From contig NZ_JRGM01000144.1 of NCBI RefSeq assembly GCF_000764665.1, forward strand, positions 28,749-92,748: a stretch of 64,000 nt of DNA, written 5' to 3'. Positions 22,578 to 31,341 of this stretch are shown in pieces. Under the pieces are notes generated by a model. It had not been told where the DNA came from and did no database searches. It worked only from the letters and a program-made list of their open reading frames with translations. How positions within the stretch are numbered: the stretch's first letter is position 1; each line of letters starts with the position of its first letter. The stretch is from Aeromonas lacus (GTDB lineage Bacteria > Pseudomonadota > Gammaproteobacteria > Enterobacterales > Aeromonadaceae). Position numbers and translations under genes: made by a program.

Positions 22578-24180
22578 AGAGACCAAGCTGGCTGATATCC
22601 GGTCGCAAAGGTTGCGGCCGGGCGATCAGGTAGCCTTGCAGTCCATCCACATACATTCCCTGCAGCAGCTGCTTTTGTCCCAGCTGCTCCACCCCCTCGG
22701 CAATCACCTGGCACCCCATCCGGTGCGATACATCGACAATCATCCGCACAAATTGCTGGTTGGTCTGATCCTGCTCCAGTCCGGTGATGAGTGCGGGATC
22801 GAGCTTGATGTAGTCAGGTTTCAGCTCGCGAAACAGGGTGAATGAGCCAATCCCCTTGCCGAAGCTGGCGATGGCCGAGCGGCTGCCATTGCGTCTGAGC
22901 AGTTCAAACACCCGCTTGGCACCAGTCAGGTTGCGTTCCAGATGCTCTTCATCCAGTTCGAACACCAGATTGGCGCTGGTGTTGGGATCCTTGAGCAGCT
23001 GCCTGTCCAGCCAGATCAAAAAGGCACTGTTTTGCAACAGGTTGGATGAGAGATTGATCCCCCAACGACTCTGGTTGGAGCCAAATGCTCGGTACTGGCG
23101 CATGATGTGGGTGATGACCAGCTGCTCCAGTCGCATCACCAGGTCCAGCCGCTGTGCCATGGCAAAGAGGGTATCGGTGGGCAGCGCGGTGCCATCGCTG
23201 CCGGTAAAGCGGGTATATATCTCGTTGTAGGCCAGCATGCTGCGATGCAGAGGCTGGATCGGCTGATAGGTAAAGCTGAGTCGCTCCTGTGCCAGTACCT
23301 CGGTCAGTACGTCACGCCAGTGTTGCTGGCCCTGCATATCGGAGACATTGTCATCCTGCTGAATGGCCCAGCCATTGATGGTTTCGGTCTGGGCACGGGC
23401 CAGTGCCAGATCGGCCCGGGCCAGCACGGCCTCGATTTTCTGGCCGCTGCTGAGCTTGGTCAGTCCGGAGTAACCGGTGCTCTCCAGCTCGTGTTGCTCC
23501 TGATAGTGATCGAAGGCGACTTTCAGATCCTGCCCCAGCAGGTGAGGGGGGATATTGGCAGCCGGTTGCACCAGCACCGCGAAGTCAGCCCCCGAAATGC
23601 GATAGACCTGATTGCCGGGAAACCGGCTGACCACCCGCTTGATGAGCGCAGCCATGTCCTTGATATAGGCATCCCCCGATTGAAAACCACGCTGGGCGTT
23701 GATCTTGCCAAGCTCGGTGGCGCGCACCAGCACCAGCGTCGCGGTCTGGGTATCTTGATCCCGCTGCAACAGCTCAGTCATGTCGCGGCGAAAGGCGTAG
23801 CGATTGAGCAGCTGGGTCAGCTCGTCGGTGGTGGCCAGATTGCTCAGCTCGGTGAGTTGGCGATGGACGTGCTGTTCGGCGCTTTCAAACTGCTCCAGCA
23901 ACTGTTGCAGCGCTTCTTGCGACCGGGGCTCTGCCAGTAGCTCCGGATCCCGGCTGCGCAGTGCTTTTATCCAGACCTGTTCCTGATGTTGCTGAATGCC
24001 GCCCAGGTTGCGCAGAGCCAGCATCAGCAATAGGGCCATGCCGATAAGCGTGGTGCCCAGAATCAGAACGAGCGTCAACGGAGTGCTCTGCATAGCCAGC
24101 CAAACCCCTTGCAGAAGCAATAGAGGTATGGCCACTATGATGGCGATTAAAACGAGAGGGCGTCCGAGCTTGTGAACCAT
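22540..24180 (-). CDS. Membrane protein with degenerate GGDEF and EAL domains (CsrD-like)
   Basis: 546 residues from the ATG at 24180 (AAGGA upstream). Two N-terminal helices (LVLIAIIVAIPLLLLQGVWL and LTLVLILGTTLIGMALLLML), a coiled segment, a GGDEF domain with SGADF instead of GGDEF, and an EAL domain with EIY instead of EAL, ELDE instead of the ELTE type, and ASFG instead of DDFG. Neither domain should make or break cyclic di-GMP. This pattern is known in CsrD, which helps RNase E degrade CsrB/C RNAs; E. coli CsrD is longer (646) and lies by mreB. A LapD-like receptor is the alternative. Confidence 0.75.
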   Translation of the reverse strand: MVHKLGRPLVLIAIIVAIPLLLLQGVWLAMQSTPLTLVLILGTTLIGMALLLMLALRNLGGIQQHQEQVWIKALRSRDPELLAEPRSQEALQQLLEQFESAEQHVHRQLTELSNLATTDELTQLLNRYAFRRDMTELLQRDQDTQTATLVLVRATELGKINAQRGFQSGDAYIKDMAALIKRVVSRFPGNQVYRISGADFAVLVQPAANIPPHLLGQDLKVAFDHYQEQHELESTGYSGLTKLSSGQKIEAVLARADLALARAQTETINGWAIQQDDNVSDMQGQQHWRDVLTEVLAQERLSFTYQPIQPLHRSMLAYNEIYTRFTGSDGTALPTDTLFAMAQRLDLVMRLEQLVITHIMRQYRAFGSNQSRWGINLSSNLLQNSAFLIWLDRQLLKDPNTSANLVFELDEEHLERNLTGAKRVFELLRRNGSRSAIASFGKGIGSFTLFRELKPDYIKLDPALITGLEQDQTNQQFVRMIVDVSHRMGCQVIAEGVEQLGQKQLLQGMYVDGLQGYLIARPQPLRPDISQLGLFTEDVSTSTESE

Positions 24181-24369
24181 CTTGTCATCCTTGAAGTGGC
24201 TGCTTTGTGAGGAAATTTTAACCAAGCTTACCAAGCAAAACATGTTATGACTCGCAACTCGGATAAAAGGGCCAATTGAGATCGGTTAAATGTGAGTGAA
24301 ACCACTTTCAGTGCTACTGAAACAGGCGAAGATGGGTTGAAAATAGATCAAACAAGGCAGAGGTAAATC

Positions 24370-25644
24370 ATGTTGTTAGAGCCCGAAAATAGTGCCAAAG
24401 CACGTCAGTTGTTGAACCAGAGTATGGCACTGGTGTTGGCGGGAGGACGTGGCAGTCGCCTGAAGCAGTTGACCGACAACCGCGCCAAACCGGCCGTCCA
24501 TTTCGGCGGCAAGTTCCGCATCATCGATTTTGTACTCTCCAACTGTATCAACTCGGGGATCCGCCGCGTGGGGGTGGTGACTCAGTACAAATCCCACAGC
24601 CTGCTGCGCCATCTGCAATCAGGCTGGTCTTTCCTGCGCTACCAGATGAACGAGTTCATCGATCTGCTACCTGCCCAGCAACGGGTGGACGAGGTGCACT
24701 GGTATCGCGGTACTGCCGATGCCATCTATCAGAACGTTGACATCATTCGCGACTACGGCCCCAAATACATAGTGGTGCTGGCGGGGGATCACATCTACAA
24801 GATGGACTATGCCGCCATGCTGCTCGATCACGTGCGTCTCGGCGCCAAGGTCACGGTAGCCTGCATCGAGGTGCCGCGCGCCGAGGCGTCCGCCTTCGGC
24901 ATCATGGATATCGACGAGCAGCGCAAGATCCGCGCCTTCGTGGAAAAACCGGCCAACCCGCCCGCCATGCCGGGGTGCGATGATCGCTCCCTTGCTTCCA
25001 TGGGGATCTACATCTTCGAGGCGGAGTACCTCTACCAGCTGCTGGAGGAAGACATTCTCAATCAGGACTCCAAACACGACTTCGGAATGGATGTGATCCC
25101 CCGCATCGTGGAAGAAGGGCTGGCCTTTGCTCACCCCTTCAACATGTCCTGTGTCGGGGCTCGCGAGGGGCAAAAGCCCTACTGGCGTGATGTAGGTACC
25201 CTGGATTCATTCTGGGAAGCGAACATGGACCTCGCCTCCGTGTTGCCCGAGCTCGATATTTACGATCAAAACTGGCCCATCTGGACCAGCCAGACCCTGA
25301 CGCCACCCGCCAAGTTCGTGCAGGACAGAAATGGCCAGCACGGCATGACCATCAACTCCATGTTTGCCGGCGGAACCATCGTCAGCGGTTCGTTCGTGCT
25401 TAACTCGGTGCTCTTTACCAACGTGCGGGTGCACTCCTTCTGTACTCTCGATCAGGCAGTCATTTTCCCGGGGGTCGAGATCGGCTCTGGCTGCCGTCTG
25501 CGCCGGGTGGTGGTGGACAAGGGCTGCAAGGTACCCGACGGGTTGGTGGTTGGCGAGAATGCCGATGAGGATGCACGCCGCTTCTATCGCTCCGAGCAGG
25601 GCATTGTGCTGGTGACCAAGGAGATGTTGGACAAGCTGGGTTAA
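24370..25644 (+). CDS. glgC: Glucose-1-phosphate adenylyltransferase
   Basis: Makes ADP-glucose for glycogen synthesis. 424 residues with the nucleotide motif [20 protein letters not shown], fructose-bisphosphate/ATP region [25 protein letters not shown], the sugar-phosphate segment VEKPANPP, and a C-terminal left-handed beta helix ([36 protein letters not shown]). It stands alone: no glgB, glgX, glgA or glgP is adjacent, unlike the E. coli operon, so another glg cluster or copy probably exists elsewhere. Confidence 0.96.
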   Translation: MLLEPENSAKARQLLNQSMALVLAGGRGSRLKQLTDNRAKPAVHFGGKFRIIDFVLSNCINSGIRRVGVVTQYKSHSLLRHLQSGWSFLRYQMNEFIDLLPAQQRVDEVHWYRGTADAIYQNVDIIRDYGPKYIVVLAGDHIYKMDYAAMLLDHVRLGAKVTVACIEVPRAEASAFGIMDIDEQRKIRAFVEKPANPPAMPGCDDRSLASMGIYIFEAEYLYQLLEEDILNQDSKHDFGMDVIPRIVEEGLAFAHPFNMSCVGAREGQKPYWRDVGTLDSFWEANMDLASVLPELDIYDQNWPIWTSQTLTPPAKFVQDRNGQHGMTINSMFAGGTIVSGSFVLNSVLFTNVRVHSFCTLDQAVIFPGVEIGSGCRLRRVVVDKGCKVPDGLVVGENADEDARRFYRSEQGIVLVTKEMLDKLG

Positions 25645-25698
25645 CACCGGGTGAATTAATTGAAGTGCCCTGAAATGAAGAGTCAGACGCTGTAATGC

Positions 25699-25725
25699 AA
25701 AGGGAGCCATCAAGGCTCCCTTTTT
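25699..25725. terminator. Terminator downstream of glgC
   Basis: Stem AAAGGGAGCC with GGCTCCCTTT and ATCAA loop, five T. It also lies 22 bases past the stop of the convergent gene and may serve both. Confidence 0.85.
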
Positions 25726-25746
25726 CATCCGGGTGAATGGTGCGGA

Positions 25747-27744
25747 TTACTCGCTAACCACCGCTTTGGCTGCCATCACCATGGCTGTGCCGTGCTTGCC
25801 TCCGGCGGCGGTTACTTGCGGGACGCCATCTTCATCGGTGTCACCACCGGCGCCCTCTATGACGTTCTCGCCGGAGTCGCCGACCCACTCGGCCATCTGC
25901 ATGCCGCCGTTGACGGTGCCGCGGAACCAGCTGACGTACTGACCGGTCAGCTTGGCCAACTCCAGCTCGGGTGCTTTTTCTGCCCCTTCATTGCGCAGGT
26001 TTAGCATGGCAGAACGCAGCGCGCCCGAGATGGCAGCCTGGGTCCAGGGGGTGTATTCACCCTGTTTGCCAGCCAGCCAGGTGCCCGCTTTGGCACTGAA
26101 ATAGGCCTTGTCAGCAGCGATAAACAGCTCGCGCGCAGCGGTGCGGTACTTGGCATCGGAAGTCGCGAGGAACGCAGCGGTCAGGCCGCGGATAGCGGCA
26201 AACTGGGCATCAACGGATTGCGCCTTGTCTACCTTGCCACCCAGTGTCAGACCATCGTGTACCAGCCCGTTGTTTCCCTTGAGATTGGCAAGGATGAAAT
26301 CGGCCTGCTTGCGGATAAGCTCGAGTGCCTGCTGACCCTGCTTGGTCTTTAGGTTCAGCTCGCCATTGTCGCCAGCGGCGTAACCGACCGGCAGCGCATC
26401 CTGAGCGCGCTGGAAGATCTGCAGGGCGACCAGGGCGTAAGCGGCGTCAAAGGTGGTGACGTGCTTGCCCTGTTTGCCTGCCTGCCAGCTGTCGACCAAG
26501 GTGCCAGCCTTGCCATCAAAGTGCAGGGCGGTCAGGTTTTTGAAGGTGAAGCTGGAGAGATTGAGCGCCAGCGAGAAGGCGTCGCTGCCTGCAACAGCCT
26601 TGCCCAGATCATTGGCCTGGTTGGCCTTGGGTGTTGCGGCAAACGGCTCGCCGTCAAACACGGCGTGGAAGGCCGGATTCTGGTTGGTGTTGGCCGAGCG
26701 CTGGTCGCTGAAGGCGTAAAACTCTGAGAGCGGCCACAGCATCATCCAGGCATCGCGCAGCTGGGCTGAGCCATCCACCACGTCGAGTTTGCCGATGGCA
26801 CCCGCATCGTTGTTGCGGGTCTCGGTCACTTTCACCTGATGGGGGAAATAGATGATGCCCTTGGCCGGATCGTACTGCGGGGTGATCTTGGTACCCAGCC
26901 GCTTGCCATCGAAGCCGAGCTGGTTCTGCATGATGGTCAGCTTGTCGATGGATTGTTCGGTCAGCATCATGCCGTTGAAGCCGTCGGCGGCAGAGACGCC
27001 GAGCTTGTGCTTGCCATCCTGATCCATGGTGGTTGAAGCGGCTTCAACCTCTTCATCGCTCTCGGCCACATGCATGCCGCCGAGGAAGTCCTGGGACCAC
27101 ATCACCTCTTTGAGCAGAATGCCGCCCACAGCTGCCGGTACTAGCAGGTTGTCGCTGCCGCTCCAGCGCAGGGTGCTGTAGTCGCGGAAGTAGGCCGGAA
27201 CCTGGGTCTTGACGGTTTTCTCGACCCCTTTGGCGGTCTTGATGGTGATCTGGTCACCATTGACCGGTGTGGTATTCACTGCCTCGGCAAACTCCGGGTT
27301 GGCGGAGGCGTAGGGCAGGGAGAGGGGATACATGCCTTGCGGGATCTCGTCAGCTGGGAAGCCAACTGCGTCCGCCATGGCCATGACCCGTTTGCCGAGA
27401 GCTGCCATGGTGCCGCCACGGGCCAGGTTTTGCGGCCCGTTCACCAGATGGGGGCCCATGCCGGACTGATAGTTGAGGGCGTACATCGCCTCTTCGGAGT
27501 ATTCATAGGATTCGATGCCGGCGGCGAAGTCGAACGGGGTCGGCTCATCGGCGCGATTGGCATCCAGCACGTCCAGATCCAGCCCCAGCGCTTCAGCCAG
27601 CGGCTCGCCGGAGAGTTCGAATTCGGTATAGGCCAGCATGTTGGCGGCGGTGTTGAAAGTCTTGTCTTCAACCTTGACGGCTGCGTGTGCGATGCCACTC
27701 ACCAGAGCACAGGCAACGGCCTGTACCAGAACGGTTTTTCTCAT
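25747..27744 (-). CDS. Large exported protein of unknown function
   Basis: 665 residues from the ATG at 27744 (a further in-frame ATG lies 15 bases upstream). The signal peptide MRKTVLVQAVACALVSGIAHA is followed by A-V-K-V, so the mature protein is periplasmic or outer-membrane associated. I recognise no family. The first half is mixed and acidic with PFDFAAGIESYEY, LRWSGSDNLLVPAAVGG and SQDFLGGMHV; the C-terminal half (~430-620) is alanine-rich and helical (AAYALVALQIFQRAQ, AQFAAIRGLTAAFLA, YRTAARELFIAADKAYF, LRSAMLNLRNEG), reminiscent of an alpha-alpha barrel. No membrane helix after the signal and no lipobox. An inverted repeat lies upstream of the gene. Single-gene unit. Confidence 0.7.
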   Translation of the reverse strand: MRKTVLVQAVACALVSGIAHAAVKVEDKTFNTAANMLAYTEFELSGEPLAEALGLDLDVLDANRADEPTPFDFAAGIESYEYSEEAMYALNYQSGMGPHLVNGPQNLARGGTMAALGKRVMAMADAVGFPADEIPQGMYPLSLPYASANPEFAEAVNTTPVNGDQITIKTAKGVEKTVKTQVPAYFRDYSTLRWSGSDNLLVPAAVGGILLKEVMWSQDFLGGMHVAESDEEVEAASTTMDQDGKHKLGVSAADGFNGMMLTEQSIDKLTIMQNQLGFDGKRLGTKITPQYDPAKGIIYFPHQVKVTETRNNDAGAIGKLDVVDGSAQLRDAWMMLWPLSEFYAFSDQRSANTNQNPAFHAVFDGEPFAATPKANQANDLGKAVAGSDAFSLALNLSSFTFKNLTALHFDGKAGTLVDSWQAGKQGKHVTTFDAAYALVALQIFQRAQDALPVGYAAGDNGELNLKTKQGQQALELIRKQADFILANLKGNNGLVHDGLTLGGKVDKAQSVDAQFAAIRGLTAAFLATSDAKYRTAARELFIAADKAYFSAKAGTWLAGKQGEYTPWTQAAISGALRSAMLNLRNEGAEKAPELELAKLTGQYVSWFRGTVNGGMQMAEWVGDSGENVIEGAGGDTDEDGVPQVTAAGGKHGTAMVMAAKAVVSE

Positions 27745-27777
27745 GTCCCTTTTCACCATTGGTTTTATTATTGACGC

Positions 27778-27802
27778 TTCTCATGACGAATCTAAATGAG
27801 AA
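27778..27802. promoter_or_regulatory. Inverted repeat upstream of the 665-residue exported protein
   Basis: TTCTCAT (27778-27784) and ATGAGAA (27796-27802) form a perfect 7-bp inverted repeat with an 11-base spacer, 34 bases before the start. The half-sites look partly like Fur hexamers, but the spacing is not that of a standard Fur box. Confidence 0.4.
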
Positions 27803-27841
27803 TGGTGTGCATTATGCTCTGTTCGCGCCGGGTTGAGAAGC

Positions 27842-27894
27842 AAAAAACCGCCCGGCACCTTGTCTGGGAAACAGGACAAGAGGCCGGGCGGTTT
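27842..27894 (-). terminator. Terminator downstream of the YceB-type lipoprotein
   Basis: Outer stem AAACCGCCCGGC (27845-27856) with GCCGGGCGGTTT (27883-27894) encloses an inner CTTGTC/GACAAG stem, followed on the minus strand by a T-run. Confidence 0.85.
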
Positions 27895-27928
27895 GAACAA
27901 CAAAGGTGAGGGGGGAGAAATTGCCTGA

Positions 27929-28480
27929 TCAGAGTACCTTGAAGGGGATCACCAGACGGCCCGGTTCTACCTTGAGATCTTCGACCTTCTCCTTGATCCT
28001 CGCTTCGTTTTTACGGCTGCTGTCGAGGCGATAGACCGGCGTCTGCGACAGGAAGAGGGAGAGTGACTGATTGAAGGTGGGCAGGATGGGGGTCAATGCG
28101 GCACCTATGTTGGCCGGATCGGTCTGCACCGAGACCAGTTCGAGATCACGCAGGTAGATAGCACCCTGTTCTGCGACATATTCCGGGCGGGCGCTCAGGG
28201 CGAAACGAACCTTCATCTGCTGGCTGCCAAGGGGGCTGCTTACCTGCAGGTCACCGGCTGCATCGAGTTCGATACGATCCGGCTGCTTGCGGCCGATACG
28301 GCTCTGCATCTCGTCCAGGCGGATCTTGCTCGACATGATGCCGGGGATCCCCAGCTGTTTTTCAAAAGAGACCTGCTTTTTGAGGTACTGGTTGATTTCG
28401 GCTTCGCTGACGTTGTACTGGGTCAGCGAGCAGGCCGCCAGCAGCAGGGCGAGGGGGAGTAACAACAGCTGTTTCAGCAT
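27929..28480 (-). CDS. DUF1439 (YceB-type) lipoprotein
   Basis: 183 residues. The signal peptide ends in the lipobox LLAAC with C17 as the lipidation site; residue +2 is Ser, which favours the outer membrane. The rest matches the DUF1439/YceB family of SMP-like lipid-binding folds: YNVSEAEINQYLKKQVSFEKQ, split as YNVSEAEINQYL, then LQVSSPLGSQQMKVRF and LYLRDLELVSVQTDP-like segments. E. coli YceB has no well-defined role. Divergent from a second exported protein gene; ends in a strong hairpin. Confidence 0.85.
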   Translation of the reverse strand: MLKQLLLLPLALLLAACSLTQYNVSEAEINQYLKKQVSFEKQLGIPGIMSSKIRLDEMQSRIGRKQPDRIELDAAGDLQVSSPLGSQQMKVRFALSARPEYVAEQGAIYLRDLELVSVQTDPANIGAALTPILPTFNQSLSLFLSQTPVYRLDSSRKNEARIKEKVEDLKVEPGRLVIPFKVL

Positions 28481-28644
28481 GAGAGGTTCCGGTTGGTCAA
28501 CATAATGAGGCGTATCTTACGCGATAACCCGCCCCGGGCGGGAGTCTGATGACACGGTTGTTGCGAGGAGCATCTCGGAGGTTGTCTTTTGCCTGTGACG
28601 GGGTTCATCATCGAACAGCCGGTTCGGGTCTAGGAGGAGATGTG

Positions 28645-29415
28645 ATGGGCAGTCTGACGAGATATGGATGCAGGTGGCTGCTGTGGCTCTGCTGTATGGC
28701 GGGGATATGGAGTTCACCTTCGTGGGCCGAGGTGAAAGTGATCCCGGTCTTCGAGGCGCAGGCGGCGGTGCAAACCCTCAAGGAGATCTATCCCCGGCTA
28801 GGAGTGAGCGCCATGGGTAATCAGCTGGTGCTGAGCGGGACGCCAGCCCAGTTGCAGGAGGCCGAAACCACGTTGGCGCAGATCAACCAGCCGCCGCAAA
28901 GCCTGCTTATCGAGTGGCGGGTGGATGGGACCAGCAGTGGCCAGCAACTGGGGGGCTCAATCAGTCGCGACGAGGCCAAGCGGCAGTGGCTGCTCGATGG
29001 CAATGCCGAGCAGTACCAGCGCAGCCAGAACGACAGCTGGCAGGTGCGTGGACTTTCGGGTCGCCCCGTGCTGCTGCAGATGGGCTCCTATCAGCCGGTG
29101 ACCTTCTATCAGTGGAACGGGGGCGCCGTGGTGGGGATGATGCCGCTGGTGAACGGCCTCTATGCCACGGCCACCTTGATTGGCGATCGGGTGCAGATCG
29201 CGTTGAGCAGCGAACAGGCAAGGCTGGATCAGGGCACCATCAATCGTGGGCAGAGCGCCACCGAGGTGAGCGGGGCCCCGGGCCAGTGGCTGACGGTGGG
29301 AGAGCTATCCACCAGTTCGGCGCAGCAGGGCAGCACTCTTGGTACGCAGTTGCAGGGCGGGCGAGGCAGCCAGAGCGATCGCCATACCCTGCAGATCCGG
29401 GTTACTCCTCAATAG
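28645..29415 (+). CDS. Exported protein with a secretin N-domain-like segment
   Basis: 256 residues from the ATG at 28645, behind AGGAGGAG; the longer frame is unlikely. The N-terminus is a signal peptide (WLLWLCCMAGIWSSPSWA). Residues ~28-85 (KVIPVFEAQAAVQTLKEIYP, LVLSGTPAQLQEAETTLAQI) look like a short secretin/STN N-domain, where two helices and strands form a ring-building module. The rest is Gln/Ser-rich beta sequence without a secretin pore domain. Function unknown; it may be an accessory or decayed relative of secretins. Divergent from the YceB-type gene. Confidence 0.65.
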   Translation: MGSLTRYGCRWLLWLCCMAGIWSSPSWAEVKVIPVFEAQAAVQTLKEIYPRLGVSAMGNQLVLSGTPAQLQEAETTLAQINQPPQSLLIEWRVDGTSSGQQLGGSISRDEAKRQWLLDGNAEQYQRSQNDSWQVRGLSGRPVLLQMGSYQPVTFYQWNGGAVVGMMPLVNGLYATATLIGDRVQIALSSEQARLDQGTINRGQSATEVSGAPGQWLTVGELSTSSAQQGSTLGTQLQGGRGSQSDRHTLQIRVTPQ

Positions 29416-29450
29416 GCCTGAACGTTTCACAATCCTTGCCCAGAGCCCCG

Positions 29451-29912
29451 TTAGTGGGGCTCGTCGGCCGCATATTCGCGCAACTGGCGACTGCGCAGCA
29501 GATACCAGAGCGCCCAGAGGCTGGCGACCAGCACCAGTGCGGTGGGCCAGCTGAACGACCACTTCTGCAAGTTGAGGCTGTGCAGCTGCATCAGCATGCC
29601 ACTGGTGGCAGAGCAGAGCAGCAACAAAGGGCTATGGCGCCTGAGTTTGGCGCGAATGCCGTGGGTCTGCTGATAGGTGCCGCCACAGGCGAGCAGTGCC
29701 AGCATGGCGGGCACATCGGTCAGCAGGCTGATATAGAGAGTGAGCTTGTCAGGGTAGAAGAGCTCAAGGATCTCGCTGCCGCTCTGGCGGGTGACGCCAG
29801 CCATCAGAAAGAGCCAGACCGAGCGGGTCAGTAGCAGGGCGATGGGCCAGAACCAGAGAGGGGGACGAAGCTGGCCGTGATCGTCATAGCGGTGTTCGGG
29901 GTAGAGGGTCAT
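29451..29912 (-). CDS. DUF2919 inner-membrane protein
   Basis: 153 residues from the ATG at 29912; ATG 29933 or TTG 29942 are possible longer starts, and none has a good ribosome site. It fits the DUF2919 (YfeZ) family: DDHGQLRPPLWFWPIALLLT at the N-terminus, then three more predicted helices (DVPAMLALLACGG, LLLLCSATSGMLMQL, ALVLVASLWALWYLL). Function unknown. Convergent with the exported-protein gene and downstream of corA on the same strand. Confidence 0.75.
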   Translation of the reverse strand: MTLYPEHRYDDHGQLRPPLWFWPIALLLTRSVWLFLMAGVTRQSGSEILELFYPDKLTLYISLLTDVPAMLALLACGGTYQQTHGIRAKLRRHSPLLLLCSATSGMLMQLHSLNLQKWSFSWPTALVLVASLWALWYLLRSRQLREYAADEPH

Positions 29913-30008
29913 GGTTGCCCGATATCCATTCATAGAGTGCAAGTGATGCAGAGGATATGGGGCGAAGGCGAGCCCTTTGCAAGGCGAGGGAGGAGGCGGG
30001 AATTAATC

Positions 30009-30025
30009 GGGGGGCCATGCCCCCC
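30009..30025 (-). terminator. Possible terminator downstream of corA
   Basis: Six G pair with six C around CCATG, 37 bases after the corA stop. The downstream minus-strand sequence is only moderately T-rich. Confidence 0.4.
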
Positions 30026-30061
30026 AATGCGCGAGAATCTTGTTGTGCCGGGCAGCAGACG

Positions 30062-31009
30062 TTATAGCCAGCCTTTGCGCTTGAAGAAGAGACCGGTGCC
30101 GAGCGATGACATCACCATCAGCACCAGCGAGAGGGGGTAACCATACTCCCAGGCGAGCTCCGGCATACGACCGAAGTTCATGCCGTAGATGCTGGCGATC
30201 AGGGTCGGCGGCAGGAAGATCACGGCGGCTACCGAGAAGATTTTGATCACCTTGTTTTGCTCCAGATTGGTGACCCCCATGGAGGCCTCCAGCTGGAAGT
30301 TGATCTTGTCGAACAGGAACTGGGTGTGGGGCAGCAGCGACTCCACGTCGTGCAGCATCTCGTCGATCCACTTGTTCTGCTCAAGGCTCATACGCTGGCG
30401 CAGGCTGCGTTTGAGGAAGCGCAAGGCGCGACGGGTATCGTGCAGGGAGAGACGGATCTGGCCGTTGGCCTCTTCCTGAGCCATCAACTCCTTGAGCATG
30501 GGGTTGATCTGATCCGGCTCGAAGATTTGATCGGCGGTGTTTTCCAACGTCTTGTAACCATCTTCGATAAGGTCGGAGAGGTACTCTACCTTGAGGTTTT
30601 GCACCTCCAGCAGGATATCGAGGGCATCCTCCACCTCCAGCCGCTCCTGGCGCATATAGTGACGCAGCAGGCGAACCAGCCCGATGTCATCTTCACGAAT
30701 GCTGATCAGCAGGTTGTTGCGCAGGGTAAAGGAGACGTGGACCCCCTTGGTGTCACGACCGATCCGCTGGGGAAACAGGGAGTGAATGTGCAGACCATCG
30801 GTATCCCAGTAGAAACGGGCTGATGCTTCGATGTCGTCGAGCTCTTCCTTGTCGGGAACCTCTTCCAGGAACAGGCCCGTCAACCATTCTCGCTCTGCCG
30901 TGTCCGGCTTGTAGGCATCCAGCCAGACCGTGTTGTCAGGTACTATGTCGTCAGGCCCGAGCGTGACTATGTCCAGCACCTTGTTATTGAGAATGTAGGC
31001 GGTGATCAT
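30062..31009 (-). CDS. corA: Magnesium/cobalt transporter CorA
   Basis: Homopentameric Mg2+ channel of the inner membrane. The 315-residue protein (E. coli 316) has the cytoplasmic funnel domain, a long stalk helix, and two C-terminal membrane helices with the signature YGMNF between them (IASIYGMNFGRMPELAWEYG), ending in the basic sphincter tail FKRKGWL. No Mg-sensing leader is obvious in the 332 bases upstream. Confidence 0.97.
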   Translation of the reverse strand: MITAYILNNKVLDIVTLGPDDIVPDNTVWLDAYKPDTAEREWLTGLFLEEVPDKEELDDIEASARFYWDTDGLHIHSLFPQRIGRDTKGVHVSFTLRNNLLISIREDDIGLVRLLRHYMRQERLEVEDALDILLEVQNLKVEYLSDLIEDGYKTLENTADQIFEPDQINPMLKELMAQEEANGQIRLSLHDTRRALRFLKRSLRQRMSLEQNKWIDEMLHDVESLLPHTQFLFDKINFQLEASMGVTNLEQNKVIKIFSVAAVIFLPPTLIASIYGMNFGRMPELAWEYGYPLSLVLMVMSSLGTGLFFKRKGWL

Positions 31010-31341
31010 CTGTCCCCCCTTAAAAAGTCATGGGTAATCAGGGATGGTTGCACAGGTCATGCGGCCTTAGATCGCTGCAGAAGGCGATCCCGTGGATTAA
31101 GCAGATCGGGCCGATGGAAAACCTGAATGCGGCGAACTATACAGGGGCGGGCCGCGCTTGTCAGGGGCTATTCATTGGGGATTCAGCCTGTTTGTTCAAA
31201 AAAACAGCTGCAAGGTGGCGAGGTCGGAGCAGCTCGCCCCGTTTTGAGTGCTGCGCCTTGTGCATCTCTCCTTGCCTTCCTGACCCCCCTTTATCCGAGC
31301 CCTTTGTTGCAGGCTCCTCTTCGCAACAGGTGAACTGCAGC
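31010..31341 (-). other. Intergenic region between corA and the ETF-quinone oxidoreductase gene
   Basis: 332 bases without a convincing ORF. On the minus strand AGCTGC (31229-31234) can pair with GCAGCT (31206-31211) just before a run of seven T (31198-31204), a weak candidate terminator for the ETF-QO gene. The corA promoter must lie at its left end. Confidence 0.4.
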
